From Candidatus Burarchaeum sp. (GTDB taxonomy: Archaea > Micrarchaeota > Micrarchaeia > Burarchaeales > Burarchaeaceae), in the NCBI RefSeq assembly GCF_030646255.1, contig NZ_JAUSNF010000041.1, forward strand, positions 1 through 42,332: 42,332 bases of DNA, read 5' to 3'. A program made the translations under genes and the position numbers. This document shows positions 1 through 7,837 of this stretch, in pieces. Below the pieces are notes generated by a model. It saw only the letters and a list, made by a program, of their open reading frames with translations. It had not been told where the DNA came from and did no database searches. Positions within the stretch are counted from its first letter, which is position 1; every line of letters begins with the position of its first letter.

Positions 1-825
1 ACAAAAGAAGATATAAAAATAAAGTCAACGGCGTTGCTTAACGAGTTCACGAGCCCCAGCATCCCCTTAGTTCACAATGGAGCTCGTGATATTCTGTCGC
101 GGGTCGCAGCAGCTTACGCATGTTTAACACACTCTGTTGAGAAAGGCAACGTCGTCATAACACCCGAGCATGTCTTTCTCGCTGATGACTTTCTCAGAAG
201 AGTTTATGAGCATCTTGAACTTTCTGAATACCGTAAGTATATAGGTGAGGCTGACCCCTTTGACTCTACAGATGCGCTGAGCGAAGTCATGCAAAAGCTT
301 GAGCCGTCAGATTGGACTCTTCTCAAAGCGGTCTCTATAAAGCCCAAGGCCTCAGCTGAACTCGCGGAACTATTAAATGAGTCGGAAAGAACAGTGCGAA
401 CACGCTATGGAAAATTAAAAGCACTTGGCGTTCTGAAGAGCGCGGAAGGCAGGGGCGGAGGAGTCGAATTAACCTCCAAAGGTGTGTCGCTTTTAAAAAA
501 TACAGCCTGCTTGGAAACTGGCAACTGTGCAAAAAAATGCACAGTTAAAGATGGACAATTAGGTAAAAATGGAGAAACTGTGCAAAAACCTGCACAGTTA
601 GGCGACTTTGATAATCTAACTGTGCAAAAAAATGCACAGTTGCCAGTTAGATTGGGCAACCATATTTTTTTGAAAGTGCGGATTTTGAAGCCTCTACCCG
701 CCTATTTGGGCTCGGATGGTAGGACTTACGGGCCATATAATGAAGGGCAAGAGGTTGAGATGCCCACTGTCGAAGCCCTAGCCGCGCAAGGACGCGGAGC
801 TGCGGAGGTGATTGCCGATGCCTAA
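1..825 (+). CDS. C-terminal part of MCM/AAA+-like replication protein with winged helix and GINS-B-like C-terminal domain (partial, open at window start)
   Basis: Frame is open back to base 1 (TKEDIKIKSTALLNEF...). Segment 'IPLVHNGARDILSRVAAAYACLTHS..ITPEHVFLADDFLRRVYEHLELSEYR' resembles MCM-like AAA+ lid sequences; 'LAELLNESERTVRTRYGKLKALGVLKS' resembles wHTH; 'VRILKPLPAYLGSDGRTYGPYNEGQEVEMP' resembles the archaeal GINS B-domain signature. Confidence 0.55.
   Translation, partial: TKEDIKIKSTALLNEFTSPSIPLVHNGARDILSRVAAAYACLTHSVEKGNVVITPEHVFLADDFLRRVYEHLELSEYRKYIGEADPFDSTDALSEVMQKLEPSDWTLLKAVSIKPKASAELAELLNESERTVRTRYGKLKALGVLKSAEGRGGGVELTSKGVSLLKNTACLETGNCAKKCTVKDGQLGKNGETVQKPAQLGDFDNLTVQKNAQLPVRLGNHIFLKVRILKPLPAYLGSDGRTYGPYNEGQEVEMPTVEALAAQGRGAAEVIADA
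523..641. repeat. Three palindromic iterons AACTGTGCA-N6-TGCACAGTT
   Basis: Exact 9-nt arms at 523-531/538-546, 576-584/591-599 and 618-626/633-641, each with a 6-nt A-rich loop. Confidence 0.9.
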
Positions 826-1219
826 AGACCGTCATTTTATTGCCCCAGAGCCCATCATAAACACTACGGCAGCCCAACCTTACTACATAATTAGGGTTGC
901 CGAGCTGCCGCCCTGCCTAGTCTGCCAAGGCGCCTTGAAGCGCATTGGGGGGCAATACTACCAATGCCGCAATCGCGAGTGTGCCCAGGTTTTCCGAATA
1001 TACCGGAAACGCAAAAACTCTTGTAAATATTGCAATCGGTGCGCCAGCCGCAACCACGCCCGCCACGATACGGGCGAGCTAGAGCCGCTTTGCGAGGAGC
1101 ACTATTACACCTGGCACCCGGATTTATCAAAGTGGAAGCCTCCTGTCCCAGGGCAGCCAGTCATATTTTACAGATGGGGGCAAAGGCGAAAAAAGGCCGC
1201 TAGGAGGTTGAACCCATGA
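818..1219 (+). CDS. Zinc-ribbon protein
   Basis: CLVC..CRNREC and CKYCNRC..C Cys clusters; ATG 818 overlaps the preceding stop. Confidence 0.65.
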   Translation: MPKDRHFIAPEPIINTTAAQPYYIIRVAELPPCLVCQGALKRIGGQYYQCRNRECAQVFRIYRKRKNSCKYCNRCASRNHARHDTGELEPLCEEHYYTWHPDLSKWKPPVPGQPVIFYRWGQRRKKAARRLNP

Positions 1220-1341
1220 AATTACATACCCAACGCCTTGCCCTCGGTTTGTGCCCGCACTGCAAGGCGCGGCTCGAACTTTCGTCAAGGGGGCATCAGG
1301 TTTGCCCAAGGATTGATTGCAAGCGCAAGCGGAGGGATTGA
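1216..1341 (+). CDS. 41-aa zinc-ribbon mini-protein (MKLHTQRLALGLCPHCKARLELSSRGHQVCPRIDCKRKRRD), absent from ORF track
   Basis: ATGA overlap with upstream CDS, AGGAGG ribosome site at 1203-1208, CPHC...CPRIDC motif. Confidence 0.7.
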   Translation: MKLHTQRLALGLCPHCKARLELSSRGHQVCPRIDCKRKRRD

Positions 1342-1342
1342 A

Positions 1343-1702
1343 ATGTATTTGGATTTGGAAACGAAAAAACGGGGGCTGCGTGCCATGCTCTGGGTCATGA
1401 TACATGGCCTATTGGTTGTGAGCGCAGCCTGCACATTAGTTCTACTAAACCAGCTTCACTTTACAAAGTGGCTTTACATTCCCTTCTTTTTCCAGCTTGG
1501 CTTGACGGCAATCGTTGCCCTCTCCATAATTAAAGGAGCGGTGGCCTCGGGCATGAGCGCGGCCGCAGCAGAAATGGAGCGAATTGAGAACTTGAAATTG
1601 CAACAACAACTTGAGGAGGTCGATGCCTATGCAGCGTCGGGAAATGTTGAGAAAACAGTTGAGGACAGCACGAGCGCGCCGAAAAGCGCATCAGAAATTT
1701 AG
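1343..1702 (+). CDS. Small membrane protein with two TM segments and coiled-coil tail
   Basis: ATG 1343 just after preceding stop; two hydrophobic stretches followed by charged helix. Confidence 0.65.
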   Translation: MYLDLETKKRGLRAMLWVMIHGLLVVSAACTLVLLNQLHFTKWLYIPFFFQLGLTAIVALSIIKGAVASGMSAAAAEMERIENLKLQQQLEEVDAYAASGNVEKTVEDSTSAPKSASEI

Positions 1703-1724
1703 TGAATAACTAGAGGTGATATGA

Positions 1725-1988
1725 ATGAAAACTCCACAGGAATTGATTGAAGCGTCGGAGCGAGCACTTCAGAAATTAGAACAGGCAAAACTAGGCGACG
1801 ACCGGCAGCTCATCCCGGCAATTGAGGAGTGTATAGCCTCTACTGAAAAAAGCCTCGAAAGCATGCGCGCCGCACGAGAGAAAGGACAGACAGACCTTGA
1901 TGAGGCTATTAAAATTGGTGAGACTGTGTTTGCAAATATGATGCTGGTACTGGACGAACTCAAGAAAAGACATTACGAGGTGAGATGA
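1725..1988 (+). CDS. Coiled-coil protein, unknown function
   Basis: ORF with GAGGTGAT upstream and ATGA overlap with next gene. Confidence 0.6.
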   Translation: MKTPQELIEASERALQKLEQAKLGDDRQLIPAIEECIASTEKSLESMRAAREKGQTDLDEAIKIGETVFANMMLVLDELKKRHYEVR

Positions 1989-2800
1989 TGACTGATGAAG
2001 ACATAGTTGCAGCCCTAGACCTGCTTAACCAGCGAGACTTCAAAGGCGTGCTTGATAGGTTGACGGCGCAGGGCATCAACCTGCAAACATACTCCGAGTT
2101 CGCTAAGATGGCCGAGCACCACCGCGACGGACTTAACCGCGACTTCTACTCTGATGCGCAGGCATTGATGGAGCTGAAGGCTGCGATAAACAAAGAGATG
2201 GCACTATTTAGGAACCACGACACTCGTGGGGTTTATTCGAAGTTGTTCATGAGTGTTGAGAGTTATATGGAGCAGTCTGAGCGCACAATGGCGACTTTTG
2301 CGAAATATCATGCACTTACGGGCCTCGTGGTCAGCACTTACTATGATGCAGTGCGCAAGGCATACACGGACATTGACTGGGAGAAGGAAGAGAAGGCGAA
2401 GCTTGCACAGCACATGGCAAACTCTGATGCCATGATGCAATCCTTGGCAAAGAAGAACGTGCTCTCAATTGATGAAATCCGGGCCCAGGCCAAGGCCCAG
2501 CTCGCCCAGCTCGAAAAAACAGAGCTCGAAATGATGAGCAAGATTGAGGGCAAAACAGACCGCATTGATGAGCTGCGCATCTACAATTTCATAAAAGAAT
2601 ATGTAGAAGTTGAAGACCACGCACCACACACTCAAGAAATCAAAAATGGAAGTAAGATGAGTCCGAATAGGGTAGTTGAAATACTAAAAAGATTAGTAGC
2701 GCGTGGCAATCTTATAGCTACAAATACCAGCAGCGGAGCAGTCGAATATACCCTAGGTTCTAAGTCCATACTCACGACTGAGGAGGGGTCAGAAAACTAG
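1985..2800 (+). CDS. Unknown protein with C-terminal winged-helix-like region
   Basis: 271-aa ORF; C-term 'TQEIKNGSKMSPNRVVEILKRLVARGNLIAT' resembles HTH. Confidence 0.6.
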   Translation: MMTDEDIVAALDLLNQRDFKGVLDRLTAQGINLQTYSEFAKMAEHHRDGLNRDFYSDAQALMELKAAINKEMALFRNHDTRGVYSKLFMSVESYMEQSERTMATFAKYHALTGLVVSTYYDAVRKAYTDIDWEKEEKAKLAQHMANSDAMMQSLAKKNVLSIDEIRAQAKAQLAQLEKTELEMMSKIEGKTDRIDELRIYNFIKEYVEVEDHAPHTQEIKNGSKMSPNRVVEILKRLVARGNLIATNTSSGAVEYTLGSKSILTTEEGSEN

Positions 2801-2897
2801 CGTATTTCGAGAACTAACACTCGCGGCGTGAAAGGCCGTATTTTCGCGCATGCTATTGAGCCAGTTAAACACGAAATTCGCAAGTGAGGGATAGAGT

Positions 2898-3860
2898 ATG
2901 AGCAAAAACCCACATAAGGAAACTGATTTGAGGCAACTCCGCGTTGCATACCCAGCCTTGGCCCCAGTCTTTGAGAACGACCCTGACCTTGCGGCCCTGT
3001 TCAAGGGCAGACACTTTGTCCTGAACATCTTTGATGGCGGTTCAATAGCAGCCAACTCAATCCTGAGTGCAAGCTCTGTATTGCTCGGACAGTCCGGCAG
3101 TGGAAAGACTAATGGTCTGGCCGCACTACTTGAGGAGCTTGCGAACGTGGGCGCATCGTTCAGCTGCATTGATAGTGAGGGCGACTTATACACAGTTGCG
3201 GACATCCTCAAGAGTGTGAAGGTGATTGAGGTCAAAAACGCATGGCATGAGGAGGACATCTATGCGCTGGCCCTGTCCACGATTCAGGGCATCGAGCGCA
3301 ACATATTCACCTTCACGGCAACGACCACGATAGAGGAGCGCAGGCGGTTCGTGCTGAACTATTCCAAGAGTCTGTTCGAGATAGCCGACGCACGATATAG
3401 GGAAGGCAAGGCCATGCCTCACCTGCTTGTTATTGATGAGGCGCACCTCTACGCTGCGCAGCAATACTCTTCAGCCGACAAGTGGATGCAGGAGCTGCTT
3501 TTCTTATTCGGCAATATTGCAAGCATGGGAAGGAAGCGAGGGCTCGGCTTGCTTATGGCAACCACCCGGGCAGCTAGGCTGAACAAAGACATACTCTCGC
3601 AAGTTCGCATGCGATGGCTTATGCGTGCCGTTGAGCCGGCGGACATCAAGAGCTACCGGGCCGCACTGAACTCAATTGACGACCCGAACGTGCAATGGAA
3701 TATCATAGCCTCAATCCCTACCCTGCCCATCGGCTGTGCTATTTTCGTGCCGGACGATGGACAGGGCAGGCCCATTAAGTTCAGGATGCGCTATTCTCGG
3801 CACATCAGTACAACGCCGACAATGGAGAACTATGAGAAATACGGAGAAAAGGAGGTGTAG
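2898..3860 (+). CDS. HerA/FtsK-like P-loop ATPase (DNA translocase/packaging-like)
   Basis: Walker A 'LLGQSGSGKTNG', Walker B 'LLVIDEAHLY', HerA-like 'GRKRGLGLLMATTRAARLNKDILSQVR'. Confidence 0.75.
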   Translation: MSKNPHKETDLRQLRVAYPALAPVFENDPDLAALFKGRHFVLNIFDGGSIAANSILSASSVLLGQSGSGKTNGLAALLEELANVGASFSCIDSEGDLYTVADILKSVKVIEVKNAWHEEDIYALALSTIQGIERNIFTFTATTTIEERRRFVLNYSKSLFEIADARYREGKAMPHLLVIDEAHLYAAQQYSSADKWMQELLFLFGNIASMGRKRGLGLLMATTRAARLNKDILSQVRMRWLMRAVEPADIKSYRAALNSIDDPNVQWNIIASIPTLPIGCAIFVPDDGQGRPIKFRMRYSRHISTTPTMENYEKYGEKEV

Positions 3861-3861
3861 C

Positions 3862-4179
3862 ATGGCAAAACTAGGGGTAAAACGCAAAATTGTTTTCAGT
3901 CCAGCACTCGTGATGAAGCAGCCGAAAATTAAAAACGCGCCTTATGTGCTCTCGACTATGCGGGCCGTTGAGGTTGAGCCTTCGCTCATCGCAAGGCTTG
4001 AGCGCAAAGAAGAGGCTGCGATTCAGGAAGCTCGTGAGCTCCTGCAAAGCAAGGGCTATCCTGAAGATGAAGAGCTGGCACTCTGTGCATTTTATGGAGG
4101 AGGCAAGGGCCCTAGGTTCGGCAGGCGAAAGAAGCGGAGCAAGGAAGGGATGCCGACGCTGGCATGGGTGAAGTTGTGA
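3862..4179 (+). CDS. Basic unknown protein
   Basis: ATG 3862 preceded by GGAGGTG; 105-aa ORF with basic C-terminus. Confidence 0.55.
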   Translation: MAKLGVKRKIVFSPALVMKQPKIKNAPYVLSTMRAVEVEPSLIARLERKEEAAIQEARELLQSKGYPEDEELALCAFYGGGKGPRFGRRKKRSKEGMPTLAWVKL

Positions 4180-4183
4180 GCGT

Positions 4184-4366
4184 ATGTCTCTGGAAAATGG
4201 TTTAATTTATCTTCTCGGCGGCATCTGCATTGCCTCCCTGCTCGATTTTTCCGCAGGCCCCCAGCCCGAGGAAGTCGGCGGTGCGCTAATCCTATTTTGT
4301 GTTCTTGCCGCAGTTGTTAAATATTCCGACTGGCACGATAGGCATGCCGAACGACGACAAGTATAA
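4184..4366 (+). CDS. Small two-TM membrane protein
   Basis: 60-aa ORF with two hydrophobic segments, co-directional and close-packed. Confidence 0.5.
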   Translation: MSLENGLIYLLGGICIASLLDFSAGPQPEEVGGALILFCVLAAVVKYSDWHDRHAERRQV

Positions 4367-4372
4367 ATACTT

Positions 4373-4570
4373 ATGAAACAAATAATGCGCAGTATGGGTC
4401 TTCCAGAACCGCTTACTAATGCTACATCAGGAGACGCATACAGCTGGGTTTCGTCGCAGATTAGTGGGCTAGGGTCAGACTTGCGAGGGGCGGCTATCGT
4501 CTTTGCGGTCGGTGTTATAGTTTGCATTTTCATTTACTGGTACACACACCGCAACGAAGGCAGCGTTTAA
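4373..4570 (+). CDS. Small single-TM protein
   Basis: 65-aa ORF: N-terminal amphipathic segment, TM 'GAAIVFAVGVIVCIFIYWYTHRN'. Confidence 0.5.
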   Translation: MKQIMRSMGLPEPLTNATSGDAYSWVSSQISGLGSDLRGAAIVFAVGVIVCIFIYWYTHRNEGSV

Positions 4571-4770
4571 ACTTTCTTTTTTGAATTAAGTTTTTCGAGT
4601 TCGTTCCTAATTTCGCAAAGAGTGCCGGCCATGTCGTCAAGAACATGATGCAGTCCTTCTATTTCGCTTCTAAGTATGGCTGCCCTTGAACATCCTGGGG
4701 AGCATGCGTTTTCAAAGCCTGGGTGCACCCCTTCCGTTCCGCACATGCTACATCTTGGTCTCAATTCCAT
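4567..4770 (-). CDS. Zinc-finger mini-protein with coiled coil
   Basis: 'CSMCGTEG..CSPGC' then helical C-terminus; start preceded by GAGGTGAG. Confidence 0.6.
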   Translation of the reverse strand: MELRPRCSMCGTEGVHPGFENACSPGCSRAAILRSEIEGLHHVLDDMAGTLCEIRNELEKLNSKKKV

Positions 4771-4785
4771 TTTCTCACCTCACCA

Positions 4786-5031
4786 TCATACTATGTTGAT
4801 TTTCGGCCGCAAAACAAGCTGGCCATCCCCATTAATAATCCACTCAAACTCCTGCCCCTCCCTGAACTGCCGTTGGTCGATTGTGCTGGTTGGAACGGTA
4901 ATGAAGTAAGCCCGTGCCTCTTTGCCATCCTCGCGCTTGTGCCTGGAGCACTGCAATTTGTAGGTCTTGCTCATAGGCATAATCTTATTAGTAAGTGCTT
5001 TAATACCTCGGTTAAACAGGACTGGGCTCAC
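4786..5031 (-). CDS. AbrB-like swapped-hairpin protein
   Basis: 'YFITVPTSTIDQRQFREGQEFEWIINGDGQLVLRPK' SpoVT/AbrB-like pattern; internal MSKTYKL start also possible. Confidence 0.5.
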   Translation of the reverse strand: MSPVLFNRGIKALTNKIMPMSKTYKLQCSRHKREDGKEARAYFITVPTSTIDQRQFREGQEFEWIINGDGQLVLRPKINIV

Positions 5032-5243
5032 CTACTCAGTTCATGGGATTGGACGGCACGGAGTAGCTTCTGAGGCATACGATTAACCATGCTGAGTTTC
5101 GGCTTTAGCAACAGGCTGCCCACATTATCGGGCTGCCAAACTACTTCCGAGCCTGCCTTGATGTTCTTAGCCTGTACTGCAGTGAGGATGCATAGAAAAA
5201 GCTGCCCGCATCCTTGCAGGCAACGCATGCCAAACAACGACAT
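5028..5243 (-). CDS. Second AbrB-like swapped-hairpin protein
   Basis: 'KNIKAGSEVVWQPDNVGSLLLKPKLSMV' aligns by eye with the neighbour's C-terminus. Confidence 0.45.
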   Translation of the reverse strand: MSLFGMRCLQGCGQLFLCILTAVQAKNIKAGSEVVWQPDNVGSLLLKPKLSMVNRMPQKLLRAVQSHELSR

Positions 5244-5257
5244 TCGGACGCTTTGTT

Positions 5258-6064
5258 TTACTTCTTGGGCAGCGTCGCACCTATGAGCGTCCTTATGGGG
5301 GCGAACAGCCCCGCATCTGCAAATTGTACTATTGCGTTAGCGAGTTGATTTGCCTCTATTGCAAGCCCATTGAGTTTGCGCATAACTGCTTCTATAGGTT
5401 CAACTGGCTTTCCGTCTGAATCGCGTACCTTGACCATCCATGCGGCCGAGATTAGCTCATCAATGGGTGCCAGCACTCCTTTCTTCATCTGCCTTTTCAA
5501 TTGAAAACTACTATATTCAGCATCCAACGCACGCATGCGCAAGTTGGATTCCATCGGCTCTTGGTCCAAGAGAACGCCAGCATACATTTCATGCTGGAGG
5601 CCTACAACTCTCCAATCAAATGTTACCTCAGGTGTTCCAGTGCTGACCCAGTCCATGCCGCGCATCGCCAAAGCTATGGCACTAGTATTCTGCTCTTCCA
5701 CTATAATCCAACGCGCATTTGGGTCTGCTGGATTCGGCATCTTTCCAGGATGATCAGCAATCTTTCCTCCTTGGTTCACCAAGCCCCAGGTGTCGTCCAC
5801 ATAGTACATGCCAGAAGCGACGTCATGACTTTCAGCTGGCTTAGGCAGCTTGGGCAGGCACACTATTCTATCCGGATCATTTATAGTGATGTTATGCATC
5901 ACGTGGTGTCCTTCCACTTCAATAGTCGGCCTACCATCCTCCATAATATCATACTGTATCATTAACATGGCATCTTTCTTATCCCAGAACTTACGTGGAA
6001 CCCTGATAGAATACTGATCAACGTAGTCGCCTCCTAAAATCATGTCGCCCAATGGTCTTGGCAT
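5258..6064 (-). CDS. Unknown 268-aa protein
   Basis: Long ORF in the minus-strand block of the element. Confidence 0.6.
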   Translation of the reverse strand: MPRPLGDMILGGDYVDQYSIRVPRKFWDKKDAMLMIQYDIMEDGRPTIEVEGHHVMHNITINDPDRIVCLPKLPKPAESHDVASGMYYVDDTWGLVNQGGKIADHPGKMPNPADPNARWIIVEEQNTSAIALAMRGMDWVSTGTPEVTFDWRVVGLQHEMYAGVLLDQEPMESNLRMRALDAEYSSFQLKRQMKKGVLAPIDELISAAWMVKVRDSDGKPVEPIEAVMRKLNGLAIEANQLANAIVQFADAGLFAPIRTLIGATLPKK

Positions 6065-6069
6065 TTCAT

Positions 6070-6387
6070 CTATATTAGACGATCTCTAGCATTATATGCT
6101 ACCAATATACCAGAATAATACTTTCTTCCGAATTTTTCATCGCCCCTTGCTTCCGCCTCTCCTTCTAAAAGTCGTTTGGGGTGCAAGAAGGGGTCTAAAT
6201 TTTTGCTTGGAACGAGCCTTGCACCCTGCTCATGGGCGGCACGAAGTGCATACGCAATGTTGAAGTGCTGATTTTTTTCATCGGAGGATCTTCCAAGCCC
6301 GAATTCATACTCACCGTACCTTCTGTAAACCCACACCTTGCCGTGTGGCGGCGCACTTACGGGCCTTACTGCAGCTTGAACTGTCAT
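6070..6387 (-). CDS. Unknown 105-aa protein
   Basis: ORF preceded by GAGGTGATG. Confidence 0.55.
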   Translation of the reverse strand: MTVQAAVRPVSAPPHGKVWVYRRYGEYEFGLGRSSDEKNQHFNIAYALRAAHEQGARLVPSKNLDPFLHPKRLLEGEAEARGDEKFGRKYYSGILVAYNARDRLI

Positions 6388-6460
6388 TTTACATCACCTC
6401 AGGAATAGCTATATGGCGTGCCTTTACTTATTTTTAAGCTTTTCAGGCGGCCATGCGGCC

Positions 6461-6652
6461 TCAATCCTTGGCCTCAAGTTTTTTCGAATCAGCACACTTC
6501 GGGCAGCGAGGCTTCGGCTTGCCTTGAGTTCCGTCAGCGCCTTGACTGTCAGGTTTCGCTTCTAGCGGTGTGTTGCATTTGGCACACCGTCCATTAGGCG
6601 CATTCTTGCAATCACACACGCTGCACCCGCAATTCCAGCAATTATCATCCAT
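6461..6652 (-). CDS. Cys-rich zinc-finger mini-protein
   Basis: CWNCGCSVCDC, CAKC, CPKC motifs. Confidence 0.6.
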   Translation of the reverse strand: MDDNCWNCGCSVCDCKNAPNGRCAKCNTPLEAKPDSQGADGTQGKPKPRCPKCADSKKLEAKD

Positions 6653-6706
6653 TCAAATCACGTTTTTATGCACACCATTAGGCTGCAACCTGACTGCATT
6701 CCCGCC

Positions 6707-7279
6707 TCAGTTTTCGGTCACCGTCACCGTCTTTTCGACCTTTTCAATTGGCGTGACTTGGGCGGCCACATCGTCCTCATCCGCGTCGCTGCACTGGGTT
6801 CCAAGAGCGTTTTCGATGTCCTCGCATGAGTAAAGGGCGAGCTCATAAGTGTAAGTGCCCGCAGACTCGAATTTCTTAAGGGCGCAGCTGCTGGACCGTT
6901 CCTTTATCTCGCAGGCATGCAAATTTGATGAAAACTTCCCGAAATAGGTCACGGCCCTGCCGCCGCATGTGCGTGCAGGGTATTTTTCAGTTTTACAGTT
7001 TTGGATGAGATAGCCCCTGAAATTGGGCCCTTTATTTTCAACGGTATATTTGGCTGTAAAATCTTCCCCTACTGCAACCGACGTTGCCGGAACGTCCAAC
7101 GTCATGATTATGGCGGCCGCGGGGGCGACGCCTTGCGAAGGGGGAATTGGAACAGAATCCTCAGGCTGCTGCGCTGCCGGCGGGCTTGCCGGAGGAGGGC
7201 TGGTCTGCGCATTCTGCGTGCAACCAAAAAAAAGCAGAGCAACCAAAAGCAAGGATAAAATAATCAAAGTCAGCTTCAT
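6707..7279 (-). CDS. Lipoprotein
   Basis: Signal peptide with lipobox 'LLFFGCTQN'. Confidence 0.7.
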   Translation of the reverse strand: MKLTLIILSLLLVALLFFGCTQNAQTSPPPASPPAAQQPEDSVPIPPSQGVAPAAAIIMTLDVPATSVAVGEDFTAKYTVENKGPNFRGYLIQNCKTEKYPARTCGGRAVTYFGKFSSNLHACEIKERSSSCALKKFESAGTYTYELALYSCEDIENALGTQCSDADEDDVAAQVTPIEKVEKTVTVTEN

Positions 7280-7280
7280 T

Positions 7281-7297
7281 CTACCACCCCGTGGTAG
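7281..7297. repeat. Perfect 7-bp inverted repeat CTACCAC-CCC-GTGGTAG
   Basis: Read directly; lies between rlmH 3' end and the lipoprotein start (both minus strand). Confidence 0.6.
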
Positions 7298-7354
7298 GGC
7301 TTCTCATGAAAGGAATAAAAGCTTAAACCAGCGTCAGTTCCGGCCTTTGCAAAT

Positions 7355-7783
7355 TCAGCGGTGGTACGGCCTGTTGCTGTTTATCATGTACGCGCGGTAG
7401 ACCTGCTCAATGAGGAACAGCCTGCACATCTCGTGCGTGAAAGTCATCTTTGAAAGCGAGATTGCGGGCGCGCGCCGCTTTATCGATTCGTCTATTCCAT
7501 CCGCGCCGCCGATTATGAGCGTGAGCATCCCCTCCTGCTTTTTCACGAACTGCGCGAACTCCTCTGAACTGAAATGTCTCCCGCCAACATCAAGGATGAA
7601 TGTGCCAGCGCCCAGGTAGCGCTCGAGGCGCTTCGCCTCCTTTGCAGGCCCCTCGTCCTTCAGCTCAACCAGCTCGAGCTTGCAAAAAGGAGCCAAGCGC
7701 TTCGCGTATTCGCCAATCCCTTCGAGAAGATAGCCCTCCTTCACCTTTCCGACTGCGACGATGCGTATTTTTTTAGCGGCCAT
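7355..7783 (-). CDS. rlmH: 23S rRNA (pseudouridine-N3)-methyltransferase RlmH
   Basis: 'IRIVAVGKVKEGYLLEGIGEYAKRL', 'LIIGGADGID', 'LSKMTFTHEMCRLFLIEQVYRAYMI..NRPYHR'. Confidence 0.92.
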   Translation of the reverse strand: MAAKKIRIVAVGKVKEGYLLEGIGEYAKRLAPFCKLELVELKDEGPAKEAKRLERYLGAGTFILDVGGRHFSSEEFAQFVKKQEGMLTLIIGGADGIDESIKRRAPAISLSKMTFTHEMCRLFLIEQVYRAYMINSNRPYHR

Positions 7784-7837
7784 GCACGCGCCATATCCGG
7801 AATTAAAGTTATTAAGCCCGATTGCGCTGCTTATTTC

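Larger units (their letters stand above)
1..6652. mobile_element. Putative integrated element / provirus-like accessory segment (left end outside window)
   Basis: Run of short, tightly overlapping mostly ORFan genes with a replication-like protein, a HerA-like ATPase, zinc ribbons, AbrB-like proteins and small TM proteins, followed by ordinary chromosomal genes (lipoprotein, RlmH). No integrase or att site seen. Confidence 0.5.
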
